IMG/VR virus record: IMGVR_UViG_3300042449_001113
Coordinates: 1-37,592 of that record
Length of the DNA: 37,592 bases
From: a virus
Direction: 5' to 3' (one strand)
Numbering within the stretch: position 1 is the first letter of the stretch; each line of letters opens with the position of its first letter. Position numbers and translations under genes: made by a program. The notes under the pieces are model-generated. The model was given only the letters and a program-made list of their open reading frames with translations, was not told where the DNA came from and did not search any database. Positions 16,086 through 24,326 of the stretch are shown here, in pieces.

Positions 16086-18002
16086 CTACTTGCGGGCGGT
16101 CTTCTTCTGTTGCGCCTGCCAGCGGGCCAGCTCGGTGCGGCTGGTCTCCTTGGCGCGGTCGGTCAGCATCGGGCGGCCTTCGTCGTCGAGAAGCACCTCG
16201 GTGACGCTGCAGTGGCAATTCGACGCGACGATGTTGCTTCCTAGCATGAGCCCACTCCGCTCCTGCAGGTCGAACACATGCCCCTCGTAATGGCTCACCA
16301 CGACATCAACCACCTGATCGAACGCTGCAAGGCCGGCGAAACGCTGAAGAACATCGCCGACAGCATCGGGGCCTGTGATCGCACCGTCATGGAGGCGTTC
16401 CACCGCGTCGGGTTCCGGCCCCTGCAATGGGACCGCGAGCAGACCACCAAGGCCTGCCAGCCGTTGCACGCCGCCCACATGGCCGGGGAGTCGCTGCTGT
16501 CGATCAGCCAGCGCACCGGCATTGGCCGCAGCACCATCATCCGGGCCTTCAGACGCCTCGGGCTTCCCTGGCGGGATCGCAGCGAAGGGCAGCGCGCCCG
16601 GATGGCCCGGCTCGACGCCGACGCCCGCCGCGCGCATGTCGCTGGCGCCAACGCTGCCGCCAGGGTGCGCGACATCCCGATGGGCGAGAAGATCAAGCGC
16701 GCGGCGACGCGCAGCCGTCGTGTCGGGGCACACGAGCGCCAGCTGATCGAGGAGCTGGCCCGCGTCGGCGTCCATGCCGAACACCAGTTCCCGATCGGCC
16801 CTTACAACGTGGACTTGTGGGTCAACGAAGGCCGCGTCGCCGTGGAGATCTACGGGGCTCACCCGAGCCGTGCTCTGATGTCCACCCGCATCCACAAGCG
16901 CACGGAATACATCCTCGACGCGGGGCATAACCAGCTGACCGTGCAGCTGTCGCACCCGCGCGGCAAGTCCTTCGACCTGGCCGCGGTACGCGACAAGGTG
17001 ATCGCCTTCGCGGAGTTCTGCGGCCGGCACCATCCCGCGGGCGGTCAGCACGGGGTGATTCGCGGTAACGGCGAGTTCGTGGCCCGCAGCAGTCACCAGA
17101 CGCACGGCCGGCCCCTTGTAGTAGGACTGGATGCCCGCTGAGAAGCGGCCGGCCACGCGCGTGCCGGGCAGGAAGCAGCGGTAGATGTTCCCGTCGCGGC
17201 TGTAGAAGTCCCGCACCTCGGCGCTGCTGTACGTGCGGCCGTTGCGCACGGCGTGGGTCGGCCGCGTCGTCGGGATCAGCGCCGACTTCCACAGCAGGCC
17301 GATCTCCATGCCCAGGTTCTCAACGGCCCAGTCGCGCTCGTCTAGGCGTGTCATGCGCAGCGTGTCGGTGATGTCGGTCTGTGCGTACTGCTCAGCCCTT
17401 GCCCGCGAAACCCCCATGCGCTCTGCGATCTCCTTCGCCACCACGCGCGGGTTCTTCCCGTCGACCACGCCGCGACCGATGATCTGCGACAGCGCCGACT
17501 TCTCGCCGGCAGACAGCCCGGTCCAGTGCTCGTAGCTCTTGATCTGCGCCATCGCCACCCGGTTCTGAAAGCCCTGGCTCATGAGGGCCGAGCCGATGTC
17601 CCGCGACGCCGCGTAGGTGGCCGACAGCGCCGACAGGTTCGCCGCGCTCTGCGCCAGCCCAAGCTGTGCGGCCTCGGCGTCGATCTGCGCGTACCAATGC
17701 GTCCGGTAGCTGCCGCCGGCCACGGCCTCGATCCAGCGGTCGAAGGCCTCGCGTAACGCCTGTGTAACGGCGGCCAGTTCCTCGGGCGTCAGCGCGTACA
17801 CCGTCCGCGGCTGCGTGCTCTGGTCGTTCTGCGCCACCTCGCCGACGACCCGGATGCGCGCGAAGATGGCCAGCACCTCGGCCGCAAGCCCGGCCCAGCG
17901 CTGCCGGATCGCCCGGATCGCCCGGCGCTGAACAGGCCCGCTGCCGGTGCGGTCGGTCGTGTCGCCCGGGATGATGGGCGAGCGCGGGCGGATGCGGCTC
18001 AC
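16086..18002 (-). CDS. MuF-like head morphogenesis protein interrupted by an intein
   Basis: 638 aa in one open frame. Residues 1-275 are a MuF-type minor head protein (AEQYAQTDITDTLRMTRLDER core) and residues 596-638 are its end, beginning CHCSV, the conserved Cys-x-Cys motif of MuF. Between them, residues 276-595 form an intein (see separate entry). After splicing the protein would be 318 aa. MuF proteins sit at the portal, take part in head assembly and may be ejected with the DNA. The ATG overlaps the portal stop (ATGA). Confidence 0.88.
   Translation of the reverse strand: MSRIRPRSPIIPGDTTDRTGSGPVQRRAIRAIRQRWAGLAAEVLAIFARIRVVGEVAQNDQSTQPRTVYALTPEELAAVTQALREAFDRWIEAVAGGSYRTHWYAQIDAEAAQLGLAQSAANLSALSATYAASRDIGSALMSQGFQNRVAMAQIKSYEHWTGLSAGEKSALSQIIGRGVVDGKNPRVVAKEIAERMGVSRARAEQYAQTDITDTLRMTRLDERDWAVENLGMEIGLLWKSALIPTTRPTHAVRNGRTYSSAEVRDFYSRDGNIYRCFLPGTRVAGRFSAGIQSYYKGPAVRLVTAAGHELAVTANHPVLTARGMVPAAELREGDHLVAYRGQVEGLAARVRQLHGQLVMPRVEDVFRALVDAGGHQSTARVSPVDLHGDAAFVDPQVHVVRADRELVFGMDADAGQLLDQLALVCPDTTAARRRALDLLAHRDVAHPGGSVGASDMRAAGVGVEPGHPGALPFAAIPPGKPEASEGPDDGAAANAGALADRQQRLPGHVGGVQRLAGLGGLLAVPLQGPEPDAVERLHDGAITGPDAVGDVLQRFAGLAAFDQVVDVVVSHYEGHVFDLQERSGLMLGSNIVASNCHCSVTEVLLDDEGRPMLTDRAKETSRTELARWQAQQKKTARK
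16238..16248 (+). promoter_or_regulatory. TTCCTAGCATG motif upstream of the antisense endonuclease
   Basis: The TTCCTAGCAT sequence that precedes several minus-strand late genes also occurs here on the plus strand, about 30 nt before the endonuclease ATG. It could drive that gene. It also encodes part of the intein C-terminal block, so coincidence is possible. Confidence 0.3.
16278..17141 (+). CDS. Vsr-like homing endonuclease encoded antisense inside the intein
   Basis: 287 aa, entirely inside the intein DNA but on the opposite strand. Residues about 21-48 and 70-97 are two helix-turn-helix segments (ETLKNIADSIG and ESLLSISQRTG). Residues about 150-230 resemble the very-short-patch-repair nuclease fold: Glu 153, Gln 170, Asp 179 in YNVDLW, Glu 190 in VAVEIYG, His 195, Arg 204. 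Nucleases of this type (EDxHD) are known with inteins. The last 40 codons overlap the Hint N-terminal coding region on the other strand, so that DNA codes both ways. It likely cuts intein-free MuF genes to spread the intein. ATG 16290 is an alternative start; neither has a strong ribosome site. Confidence 0.8.
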   Translation: MPLVMAHHDINHLIERCKAGETLKNIADSIGACDRTVMEAFHRVGFRPLQWDREQTTKACQPLHAAHMAGESLLSISQRTGIGRSTIIRAFRRLGLPWRDRSEGQRARMARLDADARRAHVAGANAAARVRDIPMGEKIKRAATRSRRVGAHERQLIEELARVGVHAEHQFPIGPYNVDLWVNEGRVAVEIYGAHPSRALMSTRIHKRTEYILDAGHNQLTVQLSHPRGKSFDLAAVRDKVIAFAEFCGRHHPAGGQHGVIRGNGEFVARSSHQTHGRPLVVGLDAR

Positions 18003-19381
18003 GGCTGCGGCGGCAGCGCGCCCGGGTCGCCCTCGTCGTCGGCGGGATCACCCTCGCCCGGCATGTCGTCAAGCTCTGGATTGGGCTCAAAGTCCACGAC
18101 GCCTCGCAACTCGTTTCCGTCAAAGAGCGGAGTACCTGTCGTCTCGGCGTAAGCCTTGTTCGCTTGCGTGTACTGCACCAGCAACGCGGCTTTGTCTTTC
18201 TCGCCCATCGCATCCAGCGGCGCCCACTCGACCTCGAAGTCCGACGCCTCGACGATGCCGCACGCCTGCAGCCGGCGGATCACCGCGGTCACGGCGCCGG
18301 TGAGCAGGTTGCGCTGGCGCGACTTGCACCGGGCGTTGTCGGCCTTCTTGTCTTCGTCGCTGGCCAGTCGGCCGGTCTGCTGACCGAACAGGATGGTGAA
18401 CGGGATGCCGACGGCCGCCGCGAAGGTGTTCGCCGCGATCTCCCAGGCGCCGCGCGGGTCGTGCATCTGCGTCTGCAGAATCTCGGCCTTGACGCCCTGG
18501 CCAACGATGGCCCGGTCGACGTTCTCGTGCAGGCCGTGCACGCGGTCGTTCATCGCCTCGCGCACGTCGTCGGGAGTCACGGCTGCGCCCGGGGTTTTGG
18601 GCGCGACCAGCTTCGTCGGGTCGGCATCCTTGTCGAAGATGAACGACATGCGGCCGGCGCTGTTCTTCAGGTAGCTCTCGGCCGATCCGCCGCTGACCTT
18701 CTCTAGGTCGACCAGGGCATTGAACCCGGGCTGCAGCAGCGGGATGCCGTCGAAGAAGTCATCCCCGACGGCGCCCTCGGCCAGGATCAGGACGCGGCTC
18801 GGGTGCACGTCGACCCACTGCTCGGGCTTGCCCTGCGTGTCCTGGCGGTCGCTGGTGCGCATGCGGTACTGCCACATGGTCGGCTGGCCGAACGTGTCGC
18901 TGGCGCTGTCGCTGTCCCAGCCCACCACCTTCAGCTGGTGCTCATACACCGGCACCAAGTCGACCAGCCGCGACGCCCTCATCAGCGGCTCGCGCAGCTG
19001 CTTCCCGTCGGCCACGCGCAGGATGAGGCCGGCGTAGCGGCCGACCATGTTGCGCCGGTCCCAATCCTGCAGCTTCGGCCACGCGCTGACCTTTTCGATG
19101 ATGCCCTGCAGCCGGGTCTCCCAGGGCGTCTCGGCGTCGCTGGCCTTCAGCTTGACCCGGGGCCATTCCTGCCAGCAGCGGTCGAGCACGTGGTGCACGG
19201 CGCGGAAGGCCGGGCCGCCGCGCAGGTAGGCGGCGAGCAGGCGCTCGGGCGTCAGCGTCTCGGGATACCCGAACTGCGCCCAGGCCCGCGGGCGCTTCTC
19301 GTCGAGCGAGCCGTACAGCAGCGATTCGCGCGACCGCACGAGCGCGCGCAGGTCGTCGGCGTTGATGGTTAGCTCGGGCAT
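17999..19381 (-). CDS. Portal protein (DUF1073-type)
   Basis: 460 aa matching the DUF1073 portal family in length, composition and order (between large terminase and MuF). Recognisable parts include GGPAFRAVHHVLDRCWQEWP, a central GSAESYLKNSAG and the IPFTILFGQQTGRLASDEDK segment. The C-terminus is acidic and Pro-rich. The portal forms the ring through which DNA is packaged. No Shine-Dalgarno precedes the ATG; a CGTTCCTAGCATCGG motif lies 9 nt upstream. Confidence 0.88.
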   Translation of the reverse strand: MPELTINADDLRALVRSRESLLYGSLDEKRPRAWAQFGYPETLTPERLLAAYLRGGPAFRAVHHVLDRCWQEWPRVKLKASDAETPWETRLQGIIEKVSAWPKLQDWDRRNMVGRYAGLILRVADGKQLREPLMRASRLVDLVPVYEHQLKVVGWDSDSASDTFGQPTMWQYRMRTSDRQDTQGKPEQWVDVHPSRVLILAEGAVGDDFFDGIPLLQPGFNALVDLEKVSGGSAESYLKNSAGRMSFIFDKDADPTKLVAPKTPGAAVTPDDVREAMNDRVHGLHENVDRAIVGQGVKAEILQTQMHDPRGAWEIAANTFAAAVGIPFTILFGQQTGRLASDEDKKADNARCKSRQRNLLTGAVTAVIRRLQACGIVEASDFEVEWAPLDAMGEKDKAALLVQYTQANKAYAETTGTPLFDGNELRGVVDFEPNPELDDMPGEGDPADDEGDPGALPPQP

Positions 19382-19389
19382 AGGGGGCC

Positions 19390-19400
19390 GATGCTAGGAA
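19390..19400 (-). promoter_or_regulatory. TTCCTAGCATCG motif before portal gene
   Basis: Second copy of the motif found before the protease gene, in the 27-bp gap between the large terminase stop and the portal ATG. TAGCAT ends 9 nt before the ATG. If it is a -10 box the portal message would be almost leaderless. Confidence 0.45.
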
Positions 19401-19408
19401 CGAGGCGC

Positions 19409-20827
19409 CTAGAACACCATCGACCGCGCCTCGGGCTCAAGCAGCACCGCAAACCCGCGCGAGGCCGCATCCACCTGGTCGGAGTACAGGCCATTCGGAA
19501 ACGTGCGCAGCTCGTCTGTGAAGTCCCGGTTCCACGCGCCGCGCAGCATCACCGCGTTGCCGGCGTTCACTTGGCTGGCCAGCGGCCGAGCCCGCACGGT
19601 CTTCTCCCCGCTTTCCGTGCTGAAGTGACACTCGTGGCCGAGCAGCAGCGCCGCGAACCCGGCGACCTGGGTCTTGCCGGCCTGCCCGGGGTCTTGCGGC
19701 AGGCTCTGCAGGATGCCCTTTCCGTCCTGCTGCGCGGTGGCCTTGATGAAGGCATCCCGCTTGTGCACGGCGAACTGTTCGCGGCGCGCGTCGGCGAACA
19801 CGACGCGGCCGTCCTCTAGTAGCCCAACCTTCACGCCGGCCGTGTAGCTGCCGGCGCCTTCCGTCGCGCCCAAGTCCCAGCCGCGGCACCAGCGGATGCG
19901 CCCGGCGGGCAGGGCGTCAATCACGCCGATCATGTCGGGCTGGAACTCCTCACCCCCGGGCGGCGCCGGCCGCTGCTGCAGCTGCCCGGCCACGGCGTAG
20001 GCGCCCATCACCTTCTTGTCGCGGTCGACCACGGCGCGCGGAAACCGGGCCGGAAACAGCAGCTCACCCACCTCCGTGCGCGGGTCGACGAAGCCGATGC
20101 TAGTGGCCTTGCGCGGCGCTTCCCATTCCATCGGCAGGCACAAGTGCTCATAGCCGAGATCGCGCGCCAGGATCAGGCCGCTGATGTCGGCCTCATGCAG
20201 GCGCTGCATCGTGATGACGATGGCGCTGCGGTCGGGGTTGTTCAGCCGGGTCGGTAGCGTCTCGGAAAACACCCGCTCGGCCTCGGCCAGTGCCGCCTTG
20301 CTGTGCGCGTCCTCCACGCTGTGCGGGTCATCCCAGGCCACGCGGTCGCCGCGCCGGCCGGTCATTGACTTGACGGCGCACGACTGCCGCCAGCCGGTGC
20401 GCTCGTTCTCGAAGTAGGTCTTCTCGTTCTGATCACCCGTGAAGGCCAGCGGCCACAGCCCCTGAAACCACTCCGACTGGATCAGCCGGCGCATGCGCAG
20501 GTTGTCGCGCGTGGCGAGCGTGGCCTCGTGGCTGGCGCCTATGAAGCGCTGGTGCGCCAGGCCCCGCGGCCCCCACTCCCAGGCCGGCCACAGCACGCCG
20601 GTCATCAGCGACTTCATCGTGCCGGGCGGGATGTTGATCAGCAGCCGCGTGATCTGGCCGGCCGTCACCGCCTCCAGATGCTCGGCCATCGCGTCGATGT
20701 GCCAGCCGTGCACGTAGGGCTGGCCCGGCTCGAGCACGGACCAGGCGCGGCGGATGAACGTGACGAGGCTGCGCTTGCAGGCCTCGCGTTCGATCGCCAG
20801 CCAGTCAGCCTCGGCGAGCTGCAGCAT
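19409..20827 (-). CDS. Terminase large subunit
   Basis: 472 aa. The ATPase has a variant Walker A NIPPGTMKS (residues 65-73) and a Walker B ending in Asp 166-Asp 167 (VAWDD). The C-terminal nuclease begins at GWDLGATEG with Asp 318 as a metal ligand. This enzyme cuts and pumps DNA into the prohead. It overlaps the small subunit gene by 23 nt, as many terminase pairs do. Confidence 0.93.
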   Translation of the reverse strand: MLQLAEADWLAIEREACKRSLVTFIRRAWSVLEPGQPYVHGWHIDAMAEHLEAVTAGQITRLLINIPPGTMKSLMTGVLWPAWEWGPRGLAHQRFIGASHEATLATRDNLRMRRLIQSEWFQGLWPLAFTGDQNEKTYFENERTGWRQSCAVKSMTGRRGDRVAWDDPHSVEDAHSKAALAEAERVFSETLPTRLNNPDRSAIVITMQRLHEADISGLILARDLGYEHLCLPMEWEAPRKATSIGFVDPRTEVGELLFPARFPRAVVDRDKKVMGAYAVAGQLQQRPAPPGGEEFQPDMIGVIDALPAGRIRWCRGWDLGATEGAGSYTAGVKVGLLEDGRVVFADARREQFAVHKRDAFIKATAQQDGKGILQSLPQDPGQAGKTQVAGFAALLLGHECHFSTESGEKTVRARPLASQVNAGNAVMLRGAWNRDFTDELRTFPNGLYSDQVDAASRGFAVLLEPEARSMVF

Positions 20828-21272
20828 CGCGGGCGGCGAGCAGTTCCTGCAGGGTCTGCGTCGAAAGGCCCGACGGATCGAGCGCGCCGGGCACCAGCGG
20901 CGTGCCGCCCTTGCCGAACAGCTCGCGCTTCTCCGGCGCGTCCAGGCCGAGCAGCTTCGCCCGGCGCTCGCCGATCTTCAGCACCCGGTCGACCGCGGCC
21001 GCCTCGCCCTTGCGCGCCCGCGGCCACAGGCCCTGCAGCATGCCGTCCAGGCGCGACAGCTCCTCCGACCGCAACTCGTCGGCGTTGGCCGTGACCTGCG
21101 CGCGGCACTCGGCCAGGCCCGCCTGCACAAGCCGGTGCGCCTGCGACTTCTTCAGGCCCAGCTGCGCGCCGATGGCCTCGTAGCCCAGGCCGGCGCGGCG
21201 CAGCTCCAGCGCCTGCCGCTGGTGCTCCAGGCCCCGGGCGGCGCGGGCGGCATTGGTGGTGTTGAGCGGCAT
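20805..21272 (-). CDS. Terminase small subunit
   Basis: 155 aa. An N-terminal helix-turn-helix (LGYEAIGAQLGLKKSQAHRLV, about residues 29-49) fits DNA recognition at the packaging site, followed by a helical oligomerisation region (RLDGMLQGLWPRA, VDRVLKIGERRAKLLGL). Position directly before the large subunit supports the call. Confidence 0.85.
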   Translation of the reverse strand: MPLNTTNAARAARGLEHQRQALELRRAGLGYEAIGAQLGLKKSQAHRLVQAGLAECRAQVTANADELRSEELSRLDGMLQGLWPRARKGEAAAVDRVLKIGERRAKLLGLDAPEKRELFGKGGTPLVPGALDPSGLSTQTLQELLAARDAAARRG

Positions 21273-21274
21273 GC

Positions 21275-21973
21275 TCAGCCGCCTTCCGGTGAATGGAGCG
21301 CGCGGGTCGGAGTTGAACCGCCCAGCGCCGGGGGGTGCCCGGCGTCCTGCCCTTTCGCGCGCTTGGGGTATGGCTTCGCCAGTGGCGCGATTTTCTCACG
21401 CATGGCGGAATCTAGTGGCATGAAGTAGCGGTGTTTGACCCCGGCGACCACCCGCGCCGCGTTCGGATCTACGTTTGCCCAAAGCCAGGGGATTGACTGC
21501 CCCCCCTTGCCGTATCTCGAATGCAGCGTCTTTGGGTGCACGTTGATGCCGTTCACGCGATAGGCGTGCGTTTCGGCCCCGCCCAAATACATCCAACCAC
21601 CGGCCTGATATATACCCCCATGATGGCCCTGCGCGGCATCCGCGAACGAAACCACGGCCCGGACTCCCGGGCACTGCGCGCGAAGGAACCGCAGCGCAAT
21701 CGCCACGATTCGAGACACCGGCCACTGATGCGAACGCAACGCAACGCGCGTGAGTTCGCAAATCTCGGTGCCGGCCAATCCGTAGGGCGAGCCGATTTCC
21801 GGCGTTGCACCTTGACCGAACAGGACCACGCCGACGAAATCGCCGCCTTCCCAGGCGCCGACACGGACGCACTTAAACACCGGCACGCACCCGCTGTAAT
21901 GCCACCGCGTGCACGCATACCGCGCAGCTTCAGCGGTCGCCCAATCAATCCGCAGGACAGGCTTAGAACTCAT
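21275..21973 (-). CDS. Mom-like DNA modification protein
   Basis: 232 aa resembling the Mom family of phage Mu, a GNAT-fold-related protein that adds a methylcarbamoyl group to adenine and shields phage DNA from restriction. Supporting features are ARYACTRWHYSG near the N-terminus, GVVLFGQGATPEIG, CELTRVAL and SFADAAQGHHGGIYQAGGW. It lies just before the terminase genes and just after a ParB-like gene. Modification would help the phage escape host restriction; activity is inferred from family. Confidence 0.75.
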   Translation of the reverse strand: MSSKPVLRIDWATAEAARYACTRWHYSGCVPVFKCVRVGAWEGGDFVGVVLFGQGATPEIGSPYGLAGTEICELTRVALRSHQWPVSRIVAIALRFLRAQCPGVRAVVSFADAAQGHHGGIYQAGGWMYLGGAETHAYRVNGINVHPKTLHSRYGKGGQSIPWLWANVDPNAARVVAGVKHRYFMPLDSAMREKIAPLAKPYPKRAKGQDAGHPPALGGSTPTRALHSPEGG

Positions 21974-22481
21974 GGCCGCAGCTCGGGCAGACGGTCGGGT
22001 TTTTCTGGTCGAGCCGGCTCTGGTCCTCTTCGGTGCCTGGCTCGAAGTTCGGAGCCTCGTTTTTCAATGATGCCAGCAGCGCCTGCAGCCCCGCGTCGTC
22101 GGCCGTCAGCCCGTCGAGCACCTGCGCCAGCATGTCGTCGTCGCGCCCGGCCATGCCCCCGATGGGGTCTATCGCCGCCAGCACCAGCCGCTCCTCGTCC
22201 TCCGACAGGTCGACGTACAGCACCGGCAGCGTCGGCTCGCTGCGGCGCAGCGCCAGGGCCACCCGCGCATGCCCGTCGACCACGTGCCCGGTGCGCCGGT
22301 TGACGATCACCCGTTGCACCCACCCGACCTGCTTCAGCAAGCCCTCCAGCGCGTCGACCTGCTCCTTCGGATGCACGCGCCAGTTCAGCGGGTTGGCCAG
22401 CAGCTGATCCGGCGCTTCCTCGCCCTCGCCGACGATGCGGCTGCGGAATGCCGACGGCGCGGCGGTCTTTCCCTTACCCAT
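21963..22481 (-). CDS. ParB-like N-terminal domain protein with zinc ribbon end
   Basis: 172 aa. It has the ParB/sulfiredoxin-like signature: NPLNWRVHPKEQ, then VIVNRRTGHVVDGHARVALA. It ends in CPSCGHEF, half of a zinc-ribbon. In other phages this domain is often fused to a DNA methyltransferase, but no methylase domain is present here. It overlaps the Mom-like gene by 11 nt, suggesting a joint role in DNA modification or in choosing targets. Confidence 0.75.
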   Translation of the reverse strand: MGKGKTAAPSAFRSRIVGEGEEAPDQLLANPLNWRVHPKEQVDALEGLLKQVGWVQRVIVNRRTGHVVDGHARVALALRRSEPTLPVLYVDLSEDEERLVLAAIDPIGGMAGRDDDMLAQVLDGLTADDAGLQALLASLKNEAPNFEPGTEEDQSRLDQKNPTVCPSCGHEF

Positions 22482-22489
22482 GTGTTCCC

Positions 22490-23008
22490 CTAGTCATCGA
22501 AACTCTCTCCATCGAACTGGCGCACCTTCTTCCCGCGCGTGCGGACCTTCGCCGTCGGCTTCGGCGGCCTCTGCTTCGCCCGCCTGACCCGCTCGCGTTC
22601 CTGCCACTCTGCCGTTTCCTCCGGCCGCTGCCGGATCACCCGGAGCGTGCCGTCGGCGTAGCTGCGCTCGACACGGTACGGAGCGGGCTCGAACTGCTCG
22701 GCCGTGCCGAACCGGCCGCGCTTGAGCGATTGCACCGTGGCGGCTAGGCCGAAGATGCTCGACACGGCCACGGTCTGAACCGGCGGCGCGTCGGCAGCCG
22801 ACACGATGCGGTGCACCGGCGCCGGCTCGGCCAGGTCGTCGCGGTCCAGCTCCCGCAGCGGCGCGCGGATCGGCAGCTGCAGCAGGCAGGCGAGCGCCTG
22901 CACGGCCAACCGCCAGGGCCTGGCCGGCTTCGGGCGTGGTGAAGCGGGCGGCGCCGTCGGGATCGGCAGGTCGGTGAACAGCAGCATCTGGTCGGCTGGG
23001 GGGGTCAT
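22490..23008 (-). CDS. Hypothetical phage protein
   Basis: 172 aa with a Pro-rich N-terminus (IPTAPPASPRPKPARP) and a strongly basic C-terminal third (RERVRRAKQRPPKPTAKVRTRGKKV). It may bind nucleic acid through that tail. No family recognised. Confidence 0.65.
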   Translation of the reverse strand: MTPPADQMLLFTDLPIPTAPPASPRPKPARPWRLAVQALACLLQLPIRAPLRELDRDDLAEPAPVHRIVSAADAPPVQTVAVSSIFGLAATVQSLKRGRFGTAEQFEPAPYRVERSYADGTLRVIRQRPEETAEWQERERVRRAKQRPPKPTAKVRTRGKKVRQFDGESFDD

Positions 23009-23229
23009 CCGGTGGGGGTTGATCGGGTCTTCGCGTCCCAGAGAAGCTTCATCGTCACGCGCAGCCGGTCGGCTGCGTCCTTGCCGCGGCGCTGCTCGAC
23101 GGCTTCAAGGTGGGTGCGGCGCTCGTTCAGCGTCGGCAGGGCGGCGATCGCGCGGGCCTCACACTCGTGCCGCCAGTGCTCCGAGGTGCTGTCGACCTCG
23201 CGGCCGTCGAGTAGGAGGACGAGGGGCAT
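23005..23229 (-). CDS. Small phage protein (DUF7696-like)
   Basis: 74 aa with the HECEARAIAALPTLNERRTH and VEQRRGKDAADRLR pattern seen in small phage proteins of the DUF7696 type (name from memory). The ATG overlaps the stop of the gene before it in the ATGA pattern. Function unknown. Confidence 0.65.
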   Translation of the reverse strand: MPLVLLLDGREVDSTSEHWRHECEARAIAALPTLNERRTHLEAVEQRRGKDAADRLRVTMKLLWDAKTRSTPTG

Positions 23230-23492
23230 CAGGCCGGGCCATCGGCGTCGCCGCGGCTGCTCGTGTTGTCGGCAAACGGCTCCAGGCGCAGCATGAACTG
23301 AACCTGCGCCAGCCGGTCGGCCGCGCCTTCGACGGGGCCGGCTTCCACGATCAAGCGACCTTGCTCGTCAACGGGCAGCACAGTCAGCTCTAGGCGCGGC
23401 GGCTCTGATGCGTCGAGCGTCAGCACGGCGCGCTGCGTGTACTTCGGTAGACCCAGCGCCCTTGCCAGCGCCATCGTCAGCTCTGTTGCCAT
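23229..23492 (-). CDS. Hypothetical phage protein
   Basis: 87 aa, starting at ATG 23492 (MATELTMALARALG). Middle residues form beta strands (RAVLTLDASEPPRLELTVLP). Ends on an ATGA overlap. Located in a run of small genes between RusA and the modification genes. No function assigned. Confidence 0.6.
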   Translation of the reverse strand: MATELTMALARALGLPKYTQRAVLTLDASEPPRLELTVLPVDEQGRLIVEAGPVEGAADRLAQVQFMLRLEPFADNTSSRGDADGPA

Positions 23493-23494
23493 AG

Positions 23495-23647
23495 TCAGGC
23501 CTCCACGCGCTTGATGCGCCAAGTAACCCCGGCCACCGTGAACACCTCCCCCACGCGAGCCAGGAACGGCGCCGACTGCGGGCCGCGGTAGCTTAGGCGC
23601 ATCTCGGCCCAGCGGCCTCGGCCTACGGGCACGGCGACGATGGTCAC
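23495..23647 (-). CDS. Small hypothetical protein
   Basis: 50 aa from a GTG at 23647 that shares GTGA with the RusA stop. Sequence is beta-like (FLARVGEVFTVAGVTWRIKRV). The longer frame upstream lies inside the RusA gene and was not used. Confidence 0.55.
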   Translation of the reverse strand: MTIVAVPVGRGRWAEMRLSYRGPQSAPFLARVGEVFTVAGVTWRIKRVEA

Positions 23648-24114
23648 GCGGCCAGCCCCAGCAGGATGGCCGCGACCTCGCGCTTCCACACACGCACGCG
23701 CACCCCAGGCACCGGCAGCGCGTCAGGGTCTTCGCCGGGGAACACCTTCGCCAGCCGCGCGTACTCAACGACGCGGGCATCGTCAGCCCACAGGCCGGCG
23801 TCGCTGATCGCGTCCTCGGTGCTGCGCGCCAGCTTCGACAGGTCCGGCTTCTTGTCCGGCCAGGTCTGCCGGCGCTTCGGGGCGCTGGCAGGCTTCGGCA
23901 GCGTGAAGACCATGCTCACCACGAGCGGGCCGTCGAGCGGGGCCATGCCGGCGAACTGCTGGCGCACCGCTTCGGCCGCAGCCTTCACGTCCATGCGCCA
24001 TGGCTTGACCTTCTTCGACGACTCGACCATGAGGCCGCGGCCGGTCTTGGTCGTGCCGACGAACTTCTTCGAGCCCTGCGGGGCAGGGTTTCCCGTCACG
24101 GTGAACTCGATCAT
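23644..24114 (-). CDS. RusA-like Holliday junction resolvase
   Basis: 156 aa. It begins MIEFTVTGNPAPQGSKKF, the typical RusA opening, continues with LVVSMVFTLPKPASAPKRR and PDLSKLARSTEDAISDAG (the Asp-rich catalytic region), then LWADDARVVEY. RusA-type enzymes resolve branched DNA produced by replication and recombination before packaging. It is embedded in the replication block. Confidence 0.88.
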   Translation of the reverse strand: MIEFTVTGNPAPQGSKKFVGTTKTGRGLMVESSKKVKPWRMDVKAAAEAVRQQFAGMAPLDGPLVVSMVFTLPKPASAPKRRQTWPDKKPDLSKLARSTEDAISDAGLWADDARVVEYARLAKVFPGEDPDALPVPGVRVRVWKREVAAILLGLAA

Positions 24115-24326
24115 CGGGGCATGTCCTTCGGGGTTGCGAACGTCTCGGCGAAGCGCACGCGGCGCTCGCAGGCGTCGAGCACATGGCGCTGGCCGCCGGT
24201 CAGGCGCATGCCCGAGGCCTCCAGCGCGCGCAGGCGCAGCGCCTGCTGGTAGGCCTGCGACACGTCGATCCCGCCCGTGTCCAGGGCCTCGCGACGCATG
24301 TCGACCATGGCTTCGTGGTCGGTCAT
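24111..24326 (-). CDS. Small hypothetical protein
   Basis: 71 aa, helical and rich in Arg and Met, between RusA and the helicase with ATGA overlaps at both ends. No family recognised. Confidence 0.6.
   Translation of the reverse strand: MTDHEAMVDMRREALDTGGIDVSQAYQQALRLRALEASGMRLTGGQRHVLDACERRVRFAETFATPKDMPR

Larger units (their letters stand above)
16218..17177 (-). mobile_element. Intein (Hint domain) in MuF, 320 aa
   Basis: Block A is CFLPGTRV with Cys 276 as residue 1. Block B is the TANHPVLT segment with the conserved Thr-x-x-His. A hydrophobic EGDHLVAY strand follows. The C-terminal blocks are HYEGHVFDLQ and GSNIVASN, then Cys 596 as the +1 nucleophile. The penultimate residue is Ser, not His, which some active inteins tolerate. 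Residues about 346-563 look like a translated antisense of another gene rather than protein: that stretch carries the endonuclease on the plus strand. Insertion at the MuF C-x-C motif is typical of inteins choosing conserved sites. Confidence 0.85.

Noticed and set aside
16313-16967. Minus-strand intein linker as a true protein domain
   Set aside because: The translation is Val/Asp/Ala/Gly/His-rich without motifs, while the plus strand over the same stretch has HTH and nuclease motifs. It is treated as shadow of the antisense gene.
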